From G963702155 sp963702155 (GTDB lineage Bacteria; Pseudomonadota; Alphaproteobacteria; Micavibrionales; Micavibrionaceae): a stretch of DNA of 64,000 nucleotides. Shown in pieces: positions 51,483 through 59,744 of this stretch. The stretch lies in assembly GCA_963702155.1 (NCBI GenBank), contig OY969717.1, positions 1,364,001 to 1,428,000 on the forward strand, in the 5' to 3' direction. The notes beneath the pieces are model-generated. The model saw nothing but the letters and a program-made list of their open reading frames with translations, did no database searches and had not been told where the DNA came from. The translations under genes were made by a program, and so were the position numbers. Every line of letters begins with the position of its first letter. The stretch's first letter is position 1.

Positions 51483-52217
51483 ATGCGCGGCTTTGCAATA
51501 GCAAGCATAATAGTAATAATAATAGTTTTAACAGCTGGTTTCTTGTACCAGGCACAAGAAACTAATGCGGAGAGTTTGGATGCTATAGCCGCAGAAAGAA
51601 AGCCCGCTGTTGAGAAAAATGATCTTGCTAATAAAAAACGCATAGAACAAAACCTGACCAAATCCGAAGGAAAAGTATTTGAAAACAAAGATATTTCAGA
51701 CATGGCAAAACAGAATATAAAAGCTGTGAATATATTTGAAGATAAAGAAAAATCCGATTATAATGAAATACCGGAGTTTAAGGCATTAGATCTTTATAAT
51801 GTAAACACACGCGAAAATATAGAAGTTGCCTTCTGGGTGGATGGAAAATTTATGCCAAACGGATTGGACAAACTCAATCAATTCATGCGTGACTGGCGTA
51901 AAGATCAGGTGATAGAAATCGACCCTGATTTGTACATTCTTTTACATGAGCTTTATAACGAATTTGACGTTGATGCGCCCATTCATCTTATCTCAGGCCA
52001 CCGTAGCAAAAAAACCAATGACTCCTTACGTGCAATGGGGCGAAATACGGCAAAGAAGAGCCAGCATGTTCTGGGCAAGGCGGCTGATATATCAATTCCA
52101 GGTGTGCCTGTGAAGAAACTTAGGAATGAAGCGTTGGAAATGAAGGAAGGCGGAGTTGGATTTTATCCAAAAAGCGGTTTTGTACATGTGGATACGGGCC
52201 CCGTACGCCAATGGTAA
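51483..52217 (+). CDS. DUF882/MepK-like peptidoglycan endopeptidase
   Basis: 244 residues with an N-terminal membrane anchor (FAIASIIVIIIVLTAGFLYQ) and a charged linker. The M15-type metallopeptidase fold has LISGHRSKKTND, HVLGKAADI with His195 and Asp202, and the last zinc ligand in FVHVDTG (His235). E. coli MepK cuts 3-3 cross-links, the bond made by L,D-transpeptidases, so the pair with the upstream gene would make and remodel the same bond. GGAG precedes the ATG. Confidence 0.88.
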   Translation: MRGFAIASIIVIIIVLTAGFLYQAQETNAESLDAIAAERKPAVEKNDLANKKRIEQNLTKSEGKVFENKDISDMAKQNIKAVNIFEDKEKSDYNEIPEFKALDLYNVNTRENIEVAFWVDGKFMPNGLDKLNQFMRDWRKDQVIEIDPDLYILLHELYNEFDVDAPIHLISGHRSKKTNDSLRAMGRNTAKKSQHVLGKAADISIPGVPVKKLRNEALEMKEGGVGFYPKSGFVHVDTGPVRQW

Positions 52218-52312
52218 GTATTCAAAATCATAAGGAACTTTTCTCATTAATTATTTGTTAGTATGATTACACAGATTAATTTCAAACTATAATAATTACA
52301 AAGGACATATTC

Positions 52313-52792
52313 ATGAAAATATTTGATTTTATTAAAAAAGCCGGCGAACGATTGATTGATAACTCGTTGATCGGTAAAGCATTTGCAGATGAGCCGGAAA
52401 AGGCCGCGCAAGAAGTAAAAAACCGCGTACAAAAATATAACTTGGATATAAACGGCCTCGATGCAAAAATTGAAGGTGAGAAAGTTATTCTCTCAGGGAC
52501 AGCAAAGTCAGCCGAGCAAGCAGAAAAAGCGATTTTAGCCGCTGGTAACATCGAAGGCGTATCACAAGTTGAATCTCGTTTTGAAATTGAGCAAAACGAA
52601 CAACAATCAGAATTCTACACGGTAGAATTTGGGGATAATCTATCAAAAATATCAAAACAATTCTACGGCGACCCCAATCAGTATATGAAAATTTTTGAAG
52701 CGAACAAGCCAATGTTAAGCGATCCAGATAAAATTTATCCTGGTCAAAAATTAAGAATCCCAAGCGAAAATAAGGCCTCAGCCGCCGCTTAG
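52313..52792 (+). CDS. BON-LysM protein, YgaU/Kbp-like
   Basis: 159 residues: a BON domain (about 35-95, ISLSGTAKSAEQAEKA-type, here VILSGTAKSAEQAEKAILAA) followed by a LysM domain (YTVEFGDNLSKISKQFYGDP to PGQKLRIPSE). The order and length match E. coli YgaU/Kbp, a cytoplasmic potassium-binding protein. There is no signal peptide, in line with that. A terminator follows. Confidence 0.9.
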   Translation: MKIFDFIKKAGERLIDNSLIGKAFADEPEKAAQEVKNRVQKYNLDINGLDAKIEGEKVILSGTAKSAEQAEKAILAAGNIEGVSQVESRFEIEQNEQQSEFYTVEFGDNLSKISKQFYGDPNQYMKIFEANKPMLSDPDKIYPGQKLRIPSENKASAAA

Positions 52793-52816
52793 TATTCAGC
52801 ACTCTAATTGAATTAT

Positions 52817-52852
52817 AAAAAACTCTCCATATTTCATGGGGAGTTTTTTTAT
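52817..52852. terminator. Bidirectional Rho-independent terminator
   Basis: AACTCTCCAT and ATGGGGAGTT pair around ATTTC with T-runs on both strands. It ends the LysM gene and, on the other strand, the tRNA-Arg transcript. Confidence 0.85.
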
Positions 52853-52859
52853 TTCAAAA

Positions 52860-52935
52860 TGGCGCGCTCGGGAGGATTCGAACCTCCGACCCCTGGCTCC
52901 GGAAACCAGTGCTCTATCCCCTGAGCTACGAGCGC
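52860..52935 (-). tRNA. tRNA-Arg(CCG)
   Basis: A 76-base cloverleaf on the minus strand: acceptor GCGCTCG paired with CGAGCGC, D-arm AGCTCAGGGGATAGAGC, anticodon loop TTCCGGA (anticodon CCG), T-arm GGTTCGAATCC, and an encoded CCA at 52860-52862. Confidence 0.97.
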
Positions 52936-53004
52936 ATTATAAAACCGAAGGATATGTGCGCTTTTATATCAAAGATAAATTGCAAATCAAAGAACAAAAC
53001 ATCA

Positions 53005-53040
53005 AACAAAAAGCCCGCCTTGAAAAAGCGAGCTTTTATA
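53005..53040 (-). terminator. Rho-independent terminator
   Basis: On the minus strand AAAAGCTCGCTTTTTCAAGG and CGGGCTTTTTG form a hairpin with a T-run. It lies 20 bases after the exported acidic protein gene. Confidence 0.7.
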
Positions 53041-53058
53041 ATGATGAACTAGTAATAA

Positions 53059-53409
53059 TTACTTATTATAGTCCTCTTTTTTAACAAGGATACCGCCAGA
53101 CGCATCGTCTTCGGCTTCCTCTTCATACGATGGGGCAGCTGGCTCATTTTCATCAGTGGTCGACACTTCTATAACTTGATTGGGCTGATCTGATACTTCT
53201 TTTTCAAATGTTACGCCGCCATTGATCTGGGTCGCATTATAATCGCCATTTACATCTTCATTCGCCGTAGCGCCGCCTGCAACATTACCGGCCTCGCCCG
53301 CATTGATGGTCGTATTTGCCTGATCATCAACCGCATATTGTGCATGAACGCCTGCCAACGGCAAAACCGCTACAGCGCCTAAAACAGCTATAAATTTAAG
53401 TGTATTCAT
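53059..53409 (-). CDS. Exported acidic hypothetical protein
   Basis: 116 residues with a clear signal peptide (MNTLKFIAVLGAVAVLPLAG, cleavage after VHA). The mature part is rich in Asn, Asp, Glu and Gly (NTTINAGEAGNVAGGATANE) and has no cysteine, so it is probably disordered in the periplasm. AGGAG sits at good spacing before the ATG. No family is recognised. Confidence 0.65.
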   Translation of the reverse strand: MNTLKFIAVLGAVAVLPLAGVHAQYAVDDQANTTINAGEAGNVAGGATANEDVNGDYNATQINGGVTFEKEVSDQPNQVIEVSTTDENEPAAPSYEEEAEDDASGGILVKKEDYNK

Positions 53410-53484
53410 AAAGAAATCTCCTGATTTTATATTTAAAAAACTACACGCAGCATATCAAATAAGTTCCAAAACGGTCTATAAAGA

Positions 53485-54414
53485 TCAAGACCCCGTCAAT
53501 TGTACAAAAATATCTTCCAGATCACTTTCATTTGTTGAAATATCAAAAATATTAAAACCCTGCCCCTGAACGGCGCGTACAATTTCATCAATACTCTGTT
53601 CTCCCGGCGTGTAGCGAATTATCAAGCTACGCCGCCCCTCCTTCACCGCGCCATATTTACCGAGCGCATCAGGCACGCTATCAAAGGGTGTATCCATACG
53701 AAACCTGATTTCCTTGCCATCGATCTCGGCAAGCAAATCTTCCTTATCCTCACATTTAATAATTTTGCCATGATCGATAATCGCAATCCGGTCGCACAAC
53801 TCCTCTGCTTCCTCTAGGTAGTGTGTCGTAAGCAAAATCGTGACGCCTTGCGCGTTTAAAAGCCGAACGTTCTCCCACAGTTGCCGCCGTAATTCTACAT
53901 CAACACCTGCTGTTGGCTCATCCAAAACCAAGATAGGCGGACTGTGTACCATCGCCTTCGCAATCATTAACCTGCGTTTCATACCTCCGGAAAGCGAGCG
54001 TGTATATGCATGTGCCTTCTCTTCAAGCCCAACCAGCTTTATCAATTCCATAGAGCGCCGTTCCGCCTTTGGAACGCCATAAAGCCCCGCCATCAGATCC
54101 AGCAATTCCAAAGGAGAGAAAAAAACATCATAATTAATTTCTTGCGGTACTATGCCAATTGCCGATTTTGCGGCACGCATATCTTTAGCAATATCATAGC
54201 CCCAGATTTTTACACTGCCAGAGGTTTTAAAAACCATATCAGACATAATATTGATAATCGTAGATTTACCCGCGCCATTCGGGCCAAGCAGTCCAAAAAT
54301 AGACCCTTTGGGAATTTTAAGGTCAACATCAATAAGTGCGCGCTTTGCCGGAGACTTTTTATGTCCCGCATAGGTTTTGTTCAAACCCTCAATTTCGATG
54401 GCATATTCAGTCAT
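53485..54414 (-). CDS. ABC transporter ATP-binding protein
   Basis: 309 residues with Walker A GLLGPNGAGKST, Q-loop GIVPQEINYD, signature RSLSGGMKRRLMIAKAM, Walker B ILVLDEPTAGVD and switch TTHYLEEAEELCDR. The C-terminal extension (residues 225-309) is that of ABC-2 type exporters of the YadG/CcmA class. No permease gene is adjacent, so its membrane partner must lie elsewhere. Confidence 0.92.
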   Translation of the reverse strand: MTEYAIEIEGLNKTYAGHKKSPAKRALIDVDLKIPKGSIFGLLGPNGAGKSTIINIMSDMVFKTSGSVKIWGYDIAKDMRAAKSAIGIVPQEINYDVFFSPLELLDLMAGLYGVPKAERRSMELIKLVGLEEKAHAYTRSLSGGMKRRLMIAKAMVHSPPILVLDEPTAGVDVELRRQLWENVRLLNAQGVTILLTTHYLEEAEELCDRIAIIDHGKIIKCEDKEDLLAEIDGKEIRFRMDTPFDSVPDALGKYGAVKEGRRSLIIRYTPGEQSIDEIVRAVQGQGFNIFDISTNESDLEDIFVQLTGS

Positions 54415-54464
54415 AAAATTCCATAAACTTTAAAAAAAGCGTTCTTAAAATAAAAAGACGGAGA

Positions 54465-55431
54465 CTAAATCTCATATTTAAATTCAGCCTGATCTTTCAT
54501 ATAGGCCTGATACCGTCCATCGGTAAGCCAAGATTTCGCATTTTCATCATTTTTCAAATACGCATCCCAAAACGCAAGCGCGCCAATTTTAGTATAATTT
54601 TCATGCAAGGCGCGATTTGGCGTTATCTTTAAGTTTACCGCGGGTACCGTTATAAACCATATGATCACCGTCTTTTTTAATCAAAAGATACTTTTCGTCC
54701 GATCCTGCATGCGTGTAAACTACGACTCTGCAACCATATTTATAACCCTCTATAGGCGAATCATCTTCTGTACCTGTCATAAACATCATCGGCATTTTAA
54801 TGCCGCCGTAAAGAAGAGAAGGCGCTTTATCACTCAAATGCGCAATTGGTACGGGGCTATAGGAAATGCCGGCCTTAAACCGATCATCTGTAAGCTGGAT
54901 CAAAGCGTTATTTTCATCGGGAAACATTTGTCCGGCAATAACTTGCGTGGTCATCGCGCCAAAAGAATGCCCCGACACACCTAATGCGCTCATATCGGCA
55001 ATCGCTTTTAAATCCGGCTCATCTTCAAGCCACGCCTCAAAGGCATTGATTAAAAATGGAATATCTTTAAAGCGATTCAGCGTCGTCTCGCGGTTTACGA
55101 CTGTTTTGGTTAGAATATCCCAAGGATGCCCGGGCTTCCCCTCCCATAAGGAACTATCCGTTCCGCGATGTGATGGATGCAATACCAGATACCCATGCGA
55201 TGCCAAAAATCGTGAAATAAAGGACGCCCCATCACGATTGCCACCAAATCCATGTGACCAAACAATAACAGGAAGCTTACCCACCTCTTCGGTATTTTCT
55301 ATATAAGGATAATAAAGCTTATAAGGAACATCGCGCCCTTCACGCGCATCATCAATAAAGTCGCCACGCTTTAGCAAAACCTTATAAGGCTCGTGGTCAG
55401 GGGCAACCCCTTCATGCCAAAATGTAGCCAT
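54465..55431 (-). pseudogene. Alpha/beta hydrolase, frameshifted near the C-terminus
   Basis: The N-terminal frame (276 codons) has VIVWSHGFGGNRDGAS as oxyanion region, the nucleophile elbow GVSGHSFGAMTT, an acid in FMTGTEDDSPI and the catalytic histidine in KDGDHMVYNG. It ends soon after in a stop. The other frame then gives NRALHENYTKIGALAFWDAY and YMKDQAEFKYEI, which completes the fold. Dropping one base between about 54616 and 54640 (for example an A of AAA, minus strand) yields 321 residues. It resembles PAF-acetylhydrolase or dienelactone-hydrolase-like esterases. All catalytic residues lie before the shift. Confidence 0.75.
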
Positions 55432-55467
55432 GAAATTCCTCTACAAATTTAAAATGCAAAAATTATT

Positions 55468-55980
55468 TTATTTTTTACGGAATTGATCCAGAGATACAAC
55501 TTGACCGGTATCATCGCCTTTACCCTTACTTTTTCCGCCGCCATCTGGACCATCATCATCTGGCCCGTCTTCATCGTCCAAGATATCAAGAATATCGGAT
55601 TCATCCAGTGTATCGCCAAGCGGCTGAAATTGTAGCGCAAAATTCACGGAAGGATCGGCAAAAATACTGATCGCAGCAAGAGGAATCTCTAAACGCTCCG
55701 GCACATTATTAAAGGAAAGCGTTACACCCATTTTTTTGGGATCTACAAATAAATCATTGAATTGATATTGAAGAACAATAGTCATCTCACCCGGATAACG
55801 ATCCTTTAAATATTCTGGAATCTTTACACCCGGATAATCGGTCAAAAATGTAATATAAAAATGATGCTCGCCAGGTAACCCGCTTTCGATCACTTCTTCA
55901 ACCGATTGCTTGACAACACCCCGCAAGGCATTTTCAACCATTTTATCATATCTTAATACATTATCATCTGAATCACTCAT
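55468..55980 (-). CDS. sspB: SspB family ClpXP adaptor (alpha type)
   Basis: 170 residues. The folded part (MVENALRGVVKQSVEEVIES, HHFYITFLTDYPGVKIPEYL, YPGEMTIVLQYQFNDLFV, FGVTLSFN-type strand, here MGVTLSFNNVPERLEIPLAA) matches alphaproteobacterial SspB. An acidic/Gly linker and a C-terminal tail (GQVVSLDQFRKK) follow, the tail being the usual ClpX-docking peptide. SspB delivers ssrA-tagged proteins to ClpXP. The ssrA gene lies about 3 kb away on the same strand. Confidence 0.9.
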   Translation of the reverse strand: MSDSDDNVLRYDKMVENALRGVVKQSVEEVIESGLPGEHHFYITFLTDYPGVKIPEYLKDRYPGEMTIVLQYQFNDLFVDPKKMGVTLSFNNVPERLEIPLAAISIFADPSVNFALQFQPLGDTLDESDILDILDDEDGPDDDGPDGGGKSKGKGDDTGQVVSLDQFRKK

Positions 55981-56088
55981 ACTCTATGTGTGGCAGATAA
56001 AGCATAGAGAAATCAAGCACGAAGATGCATGTTTTTTAACAATTACACAACTCTTGATAAAAGATCATATATATGACCGCTAAAATCC

Positions 56089-56799
56089 CTATATTTGTTG
56101 CAAAGATGGCTTAGAATTTATAATACGGTAAAGTTTCGGTGAAGTAGATATAGACGTTAAAGCCAAGGGAATTAAAAACATAAGCATTGCTATGGAAAGA
56201 ATACTTACAATTGTAATAGCGTGAGATCTTTCAGAAACTCTACGATAGATTAAAAATACATATAATAAAGCCCAGATACCTATGCTTAAAACAAAACCAT
56301 ACCCTCCCGAATTTATAAATAATCTATCAAAATACATAAGACCGGCTGTAATGCTAAAAAATAGGGCACAAAACCCGCAATAAAATACTAAAAACCTGAA
56401 ACATTGTTTGTAAAATAATATGAGAAATGGAAAAAACTTCGGTTTATCTAAAACACTATCTGATCGAATATCTTCAGTTTTTTCCCGCCTGTTACCTAAA
56501 ACCAGCGCATAATAAAAAAAAGGGATGAAAATAATATATATCATCTCCCACAAAATATTTTGCCCGTTTAGTGTTTTATAAAAAGGATATGATAGCTCAA
56601 AAGTCAGTATTAAAAAAAGAGATACACCATAAAACGAAAATATTATATCCCTGACACATTTTTGCCAAAGTATTCTAGAACAAAAATCATCACGCGCAAT
56701 ATGCAACAAATATTGTAGTACAGAAGCGAGAATAGAAAATCCTGCAGCAAAGAGAACGATATAAAAAACAATAGGAACAATATAAATTGCGTTAGCCAT
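56089..56799 (-). CDS. Integral membrane protein, unknown
   Basis: 236 residues with about six membrane helices (IVPIVFYIVLFAAGFSILAS, FSFYGVSLFLILTFELSYPF, MIYIIFIPFFYYALVL, FLVFYCGFCALFFSITAG and two more). It starts 13 bases after the stop of the O-antigen-ligase-like gene and is likely coupled to it. No family is recognised; a role in the same envelope polymer pathway is an inference from position. Confidence 0.65.
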   Translation of the reverse strand: MANAIYIVPIVFYIVLFAAGFSILASVLQYLLHIARDDFCSRILWQKCVRDIIFSFYGVSLFLILTFELSYPFYKTLNGQNILWEMIYIIFIPFFYYALVLGNRREKTEDIRSDSVLDKPKFFPFLILFYKQCFRFLVFYCGFCALFFSITAGLMYFDRLFINSGGYGFVLSIGIWALLYVFLIYRRVSERSHAITIVSILSIAMLMFLIPLALTSISTSPKLYRIINSKPSLQQI

Positions 56800-56812
56800 A
56801 TTTAAAATACAA

Positions 56813-58816
56813 TCACTTATGAATTAAATTTTCTTGTGCAGCATACGACCCAAACGCTTCTTTCAAACGATACATTTGCTTTAGTGCCTTGTTGTGCAGA
56901 ACCAAGTCTCCATCTATAAAACTAAGCTCTGCTACACGCTCATAATATTCAACGGCATTATAAATGTGGTAATTCCATCGCATCCCATCTTTTAAAGTAT
57001 CATACGCTTTATTTTGAAAACCCTGTTTCTCATATACTTTATATAAAAGCATTCTGGAATTCACATGCAACGGATCAAGCGATAAGGCGCGTTCTAAAAA
57101 GCTTTGCGGCAATGTATCAATCGGCATATAGGGTGCGCTTACAACACGTAAATTTGCCAGCTTGTACAAGGCAGGCACAGATCGAGGATTTACATCCAAG
57201 ACTTGCTTTAAAAGCCTGTCCGCATGTTCAAAATGCTCGTATAAATCAGCTTTATCAAGCATTGCCCCTTGCGCTTCTATAATACTTATTGGAATAGACG
57301 CCGCTCCTATCAAGGCATGATCATTATTATTTTGAGAGAGGCGCCCCGCTATATTTATAAACTTCGAAAAATCCTTAAAATTATCATTTTTAATCTGCTC
57401 GCCCGCTAATACTGTAAAATAATAAGGGATTTGATAACGAACAAAAAACGCAGCAAAAATAAGTATGAAAGTACACCCATAAAACGCAAATTCCCGCCCT
57501 GGAAAATAAAAAAATCGGCAGGATAAAAATCTATGTTTCGCATTAATTAGAGTGTCACTAGAATCTTTTTTTTGTGTGTAATACAAAAAAACCCCAAACA
57601 GCATTCCGCTCAATAATAACGTAGGCAAAATATTTAAATTATAGGAAACATGAGAGTGTAAAATCATAGCACCTATCGCACTAAAAACAGCTGAGATTTT
57701 GATTTTTATCGTACGATCAAAAAAATCATCTTTCAAAAAAGAATATAGTCGTAAAGTTGAAAATATAATAATCGTATAAAACAAAACAAACGCCGCTATA
57801 CCCGCTTCAGCCCAAAACTGTAGGGGGTCATTATGCGCCATAAAACCGGATGACACCAAATCGTTCCCACGATATGCCGGATAATATAACGAAAACGTTC
57901 CTATCCCTGTACCAAGCCACATATGATCTTTTATAATCGCCCATGTCGACATCCATATATCAGGCCGTGACCATAGTAATGAACGATTGCCGGATATACT
58001 CCTGCTCCATATATCCCATATTCCCATATGGGCAGAGGAAGAAAAAAATTGAAGTATTGCAAATAACCCAAAAAATATAAATAACGCTACACCAAGTTTG
58101 AAAAAAGATTTTTTTGAAAACCGCGCTCTTTTTAAATAAAAACAAATACTAAAAAAAACGAGAGAAAACAGAACAAATGATAGCAAAACGCCGCGTCCAC
58201 CCGTCATCATTATACCGGCAATCATACCTATAGTAAAAAAGGCAGAGATAAAAGAAATTATCCTGGACTTTGTAACAGAAAGCACGGCAATACCACAAAA
58301 TCCCGCTAAGGAATAAAGCGCGCCCAAAGAGTTCTGATTAGCCAGTGGCCATTTTACAAAACCGTTATTAAGCGTGTCTTGCAAAAAAAAGAATTGTACA
58401 AAGCTTGATATAAAAAGCGCAGCAAAGCCAGATCCGAATATCCACGTCGCACACTTTAAAAATGCAGTTTTATCGGGCTGCAATAAAAAAACGAAAGCTG
58501 ATAAAGGTAACAAAGAAAATGAATAAAAATACACAAATGAAAAATCTTGAATATTAGATAAAATGGCGCTCAAACATAGAACACCCCAGAATAAAATCGA
58601 AGCAACAGTAACACTACCAAAACGTATATCAATGCGCTCCCTACATCCGGCACGCCAAAATAATAAACATATCAGCCCGCATAATGACAAATACCCAGCA
58701 CTATACGTAAAAATATGCCAATTTTCCCATTGCACCATACTTGCAAAAAAAACGGTCAATAAAACAATTGCCGAAAAAAAGCTTAAAATATGCGGACGGA
58801 TAATCTGAAAGGTCAT
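56813..58816 (-). CDS. O-antigen ligase-like protein with TPR-like tail
   Basis: About 667 residues. Ten or more membrane helices fill residues 1-440. The large periplasmic loop has SGNRSLLWSRPDIWMSTWAI, GTGIGTFSLYYPAYRG and FMAHNDPLQFWAEAG, the Wzy_C/O-antigen-ligase pattern with its conserved Arg and His. The C-terminal 190 residues are helical with TPR-like repeats (ANLRVVSAPYMPIDTLPQSF, AYDTLKDGMRWNYH). Likely links or polymerises a lipid-carried glycan at the periplasmic face. The TTG at 58822 is an alternative start. Confidence 0.8.
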   Translation of the reverse strand: MTFQIIRPHILSFFSAIVLLTVFFASMVQWENWHIFTYSAGYLSLCGLICLLFWRAGCRERIDIRFGSVTVASILFWGVLCLSAILSNIQDFSFVYFYSFSLLPLSAFVFLLQPDKTAFLKCATWIFGSGFAALFISSFVQFFFLQDTLNNGFVKWPLANQNSLGALYSLAGFCGIAVLSVTKSRIISFISAFFTIGMIAGIMMTGGRGVLLSFVLFSLVFFSICFYLKRARFSKKSFFKLGVALFIFFGLFAILQFFSSSAHMGIWDIWSRSISGNRSLLWSRPDIWMSTWAIIKDHMWLGTGIGTFSLYYPAYRGNDLVSSGFMAHNDPLQFWAEAGIAAFVLFYTIIIFSTLRLYSFLKDDFFDRTIKIKISAVFSAIGAMILHSHVSYNLNILPTLLLSGMLFGVFLYYTQKKDSSDTLINAKHRFLSCRFFYFPGREFAFYGCTFILIFAAFFVRYQIPYYFTVLAGEQIKNDNFKDFSKFINIAGRLSQNNNDHALIGAASIPISIIEAQGAMLDKADLYEHFEHADRLLKQVLDVNPRSVPALYKLANLRVVSAPYMPIDTLPQSFLERALSLDPLHVNSRMLLYKVYEKQGFQNKAYDTLKDGMRWNYHIYNAVEYYERVAELSFIDGDLVLHNKALKQMYRLKEAFGSYAAQENLIHK

Positions 58817-58919
58817 AATCAAGAAGGATCAAGCCTAATAGCGCCAAGGTCAAGAAAATTCTAAAACTCAACAATGAATTTTAAAACAACCCGCTTCATT
58901 AAAATTAAAAAGAAAGAAA

Positions 58920-59275
58920 ATGACGGTTTCTGTTGCGAGGTACCGCCAAACCCCACCCAACACTGTCTAGGTGCTAGGAATTAATTTGTAACTACTACCA
59001 ACCTATTACTAGGCTGCGATAGCTTCACCAACGGCAAAGTTATCATTCGCTACGACAAAGTTGTCATTTGCAACTATAAAAAAAGCCCGGTAACGGCGGA
59101 TACAATGCCGGACGCCCCAATATGTCTTTACTACGCGTGTCGATCCTATTTCGGCCCCGCCAAAATACATGATAAATCACACATATATTTTGGTGGAGCC
59201 GCCGGGTACCGCCCCCGGGTCCACGAACGCTTATTCCACAAACGAGTTTAGCGTCATAATCGGATATCTCCGACA
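58920..59275 (-). ncRNA. ssrA: Transfer-messenger RNA, permuted two-piece type
   Basis: On the minus strand the acceptor piece comes first and ends GGCGGCTCCACCA (CCA at 59191-59193), after a T-arm region TGGACCCGGGGGCGGTACCC. An intervening loop of 32 bases follows, then the mature 5' end GGGGCCGAAATAGGATCGAC from 59158. GGGGCC pairs with GGCTCC including the G3-U70 pair that marks alanine acceptors. The resume region is TAGTTGCAAATGAC. This order is the circularly permuted gene of alphaproteobacteria, processed into two RNAs. tmRNA with SmpB rescues stalled ribosomes and adds a degradation tag. The outer ends are estimates. Confidence 0.93.
59009..59071 (-). other. tmRNA tag reading frame with doubled ANDNF
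   Basis: From the resume codon GCA at 59071 the frame reads ANDNFVV then ANDNFAVGEAIAA and a TAG at 59009-59011, directly followed by TAA. That is 20 encoded residues. Usual alphaproteobacterial tags are about 10-15 residues with one AND(N/x) element. The C-terminus AIAA suits ClpX recognition. Confidence 0.9.
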
Positions 59276-59281
59276 CTTAAT

Positions 59282-59309
59282 AGTATAGAGCAAATTTGAA
59301 AAACATCAA
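59282..59309 (-). promoter_or_regulatory. Probable ssrA promoter
   Basis: On the minus strand TTGATG (plus 59304-59309), a 16-base spacer and TATACT (plus 59282-59287). A start near 59275 gives a precursor that covers the acceptor piece. Confidence 0.6.
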
Positions 59310-59351
59310 TAGAATTCGTGCTTACTAAGAATATAATCCCACACCAAGAAC

Positions 59352-59732
59352 TCACCGAGGCATCAATTTAAAATGCAAATAAGACTGGTTCTGTTGCTCG
59401 AAAGACATTAAAAGACGCTCAGAATCCCTCACATATGTTTGTGGCCCTGCCAAAACCCAACCTAGCTGGGGCAACATATTTTGATAATAAGTTTGGACAT
59501 CTTTAATAGAAAGCGTACCCAGCGATAAGTAAATCTCGACGATACGACCGTTAGGCTTATCATAAATGACCGCCTGATCATCCAGCTCCCGTAATGCAGG
59601 CATCAATGGTAAATCGGGAATAGTTGTTAAAAACTCGAGCTCTTGCATATTCGCAAAAGCTGGTCCCGTCTTGCAAACAACGCCGCCTGTGAATATACTG
59701 AAAACAATTAAAAGCCTGAAAAAATATTTCAT
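59352..59732 (-). CDS. Exported hypothetical protein, 126 aa
   Basis: 126 residues with a signal peptide (FFRLLIVFSIFTGGVVC, then up to AFA). The mature part reads LMPALRELDDQAVIYDKPNG, GRIVEIYLSLGTLSIKDVQT, then YYQNMLPQLGWVLAGPQTYV and SFEQQNQSYLHFKLMP. The YYxxxLPxLGW pattern occurs in small periplasmic proteins of unknown function in alphaproteobacteria. It lies 12 bases after mutM and is probably co-transcribed. Confidence 0.7.
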   Translation of the reverse strand: MKYFFRLLIVFSIFTGGVVCKTGPAFANMQELEFLTTIPDLPLMPALRELDDQAVIYDKPNGRIVEIYLSLGTLSIKDVQTYYQNMLPQLGWVLAGPQTYVRDSERLLMSFEQQNQSYLHFKLMPR

Positions 59733-59744
59733 TTTATTAAACTA

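Noticed and set aside
52836..53084. An 82-codon frame reading REDSNLRPLAPETSALSPEL
   Set aside because: It is translated antisense through tRNA-Arg, a well-known source of false proteins.
59064..59276. A 70-codon minus-strand frame
   Set aside because: It covers the acceptor piece and intervening loop of the permuted tmRNA gene and matches no protein.
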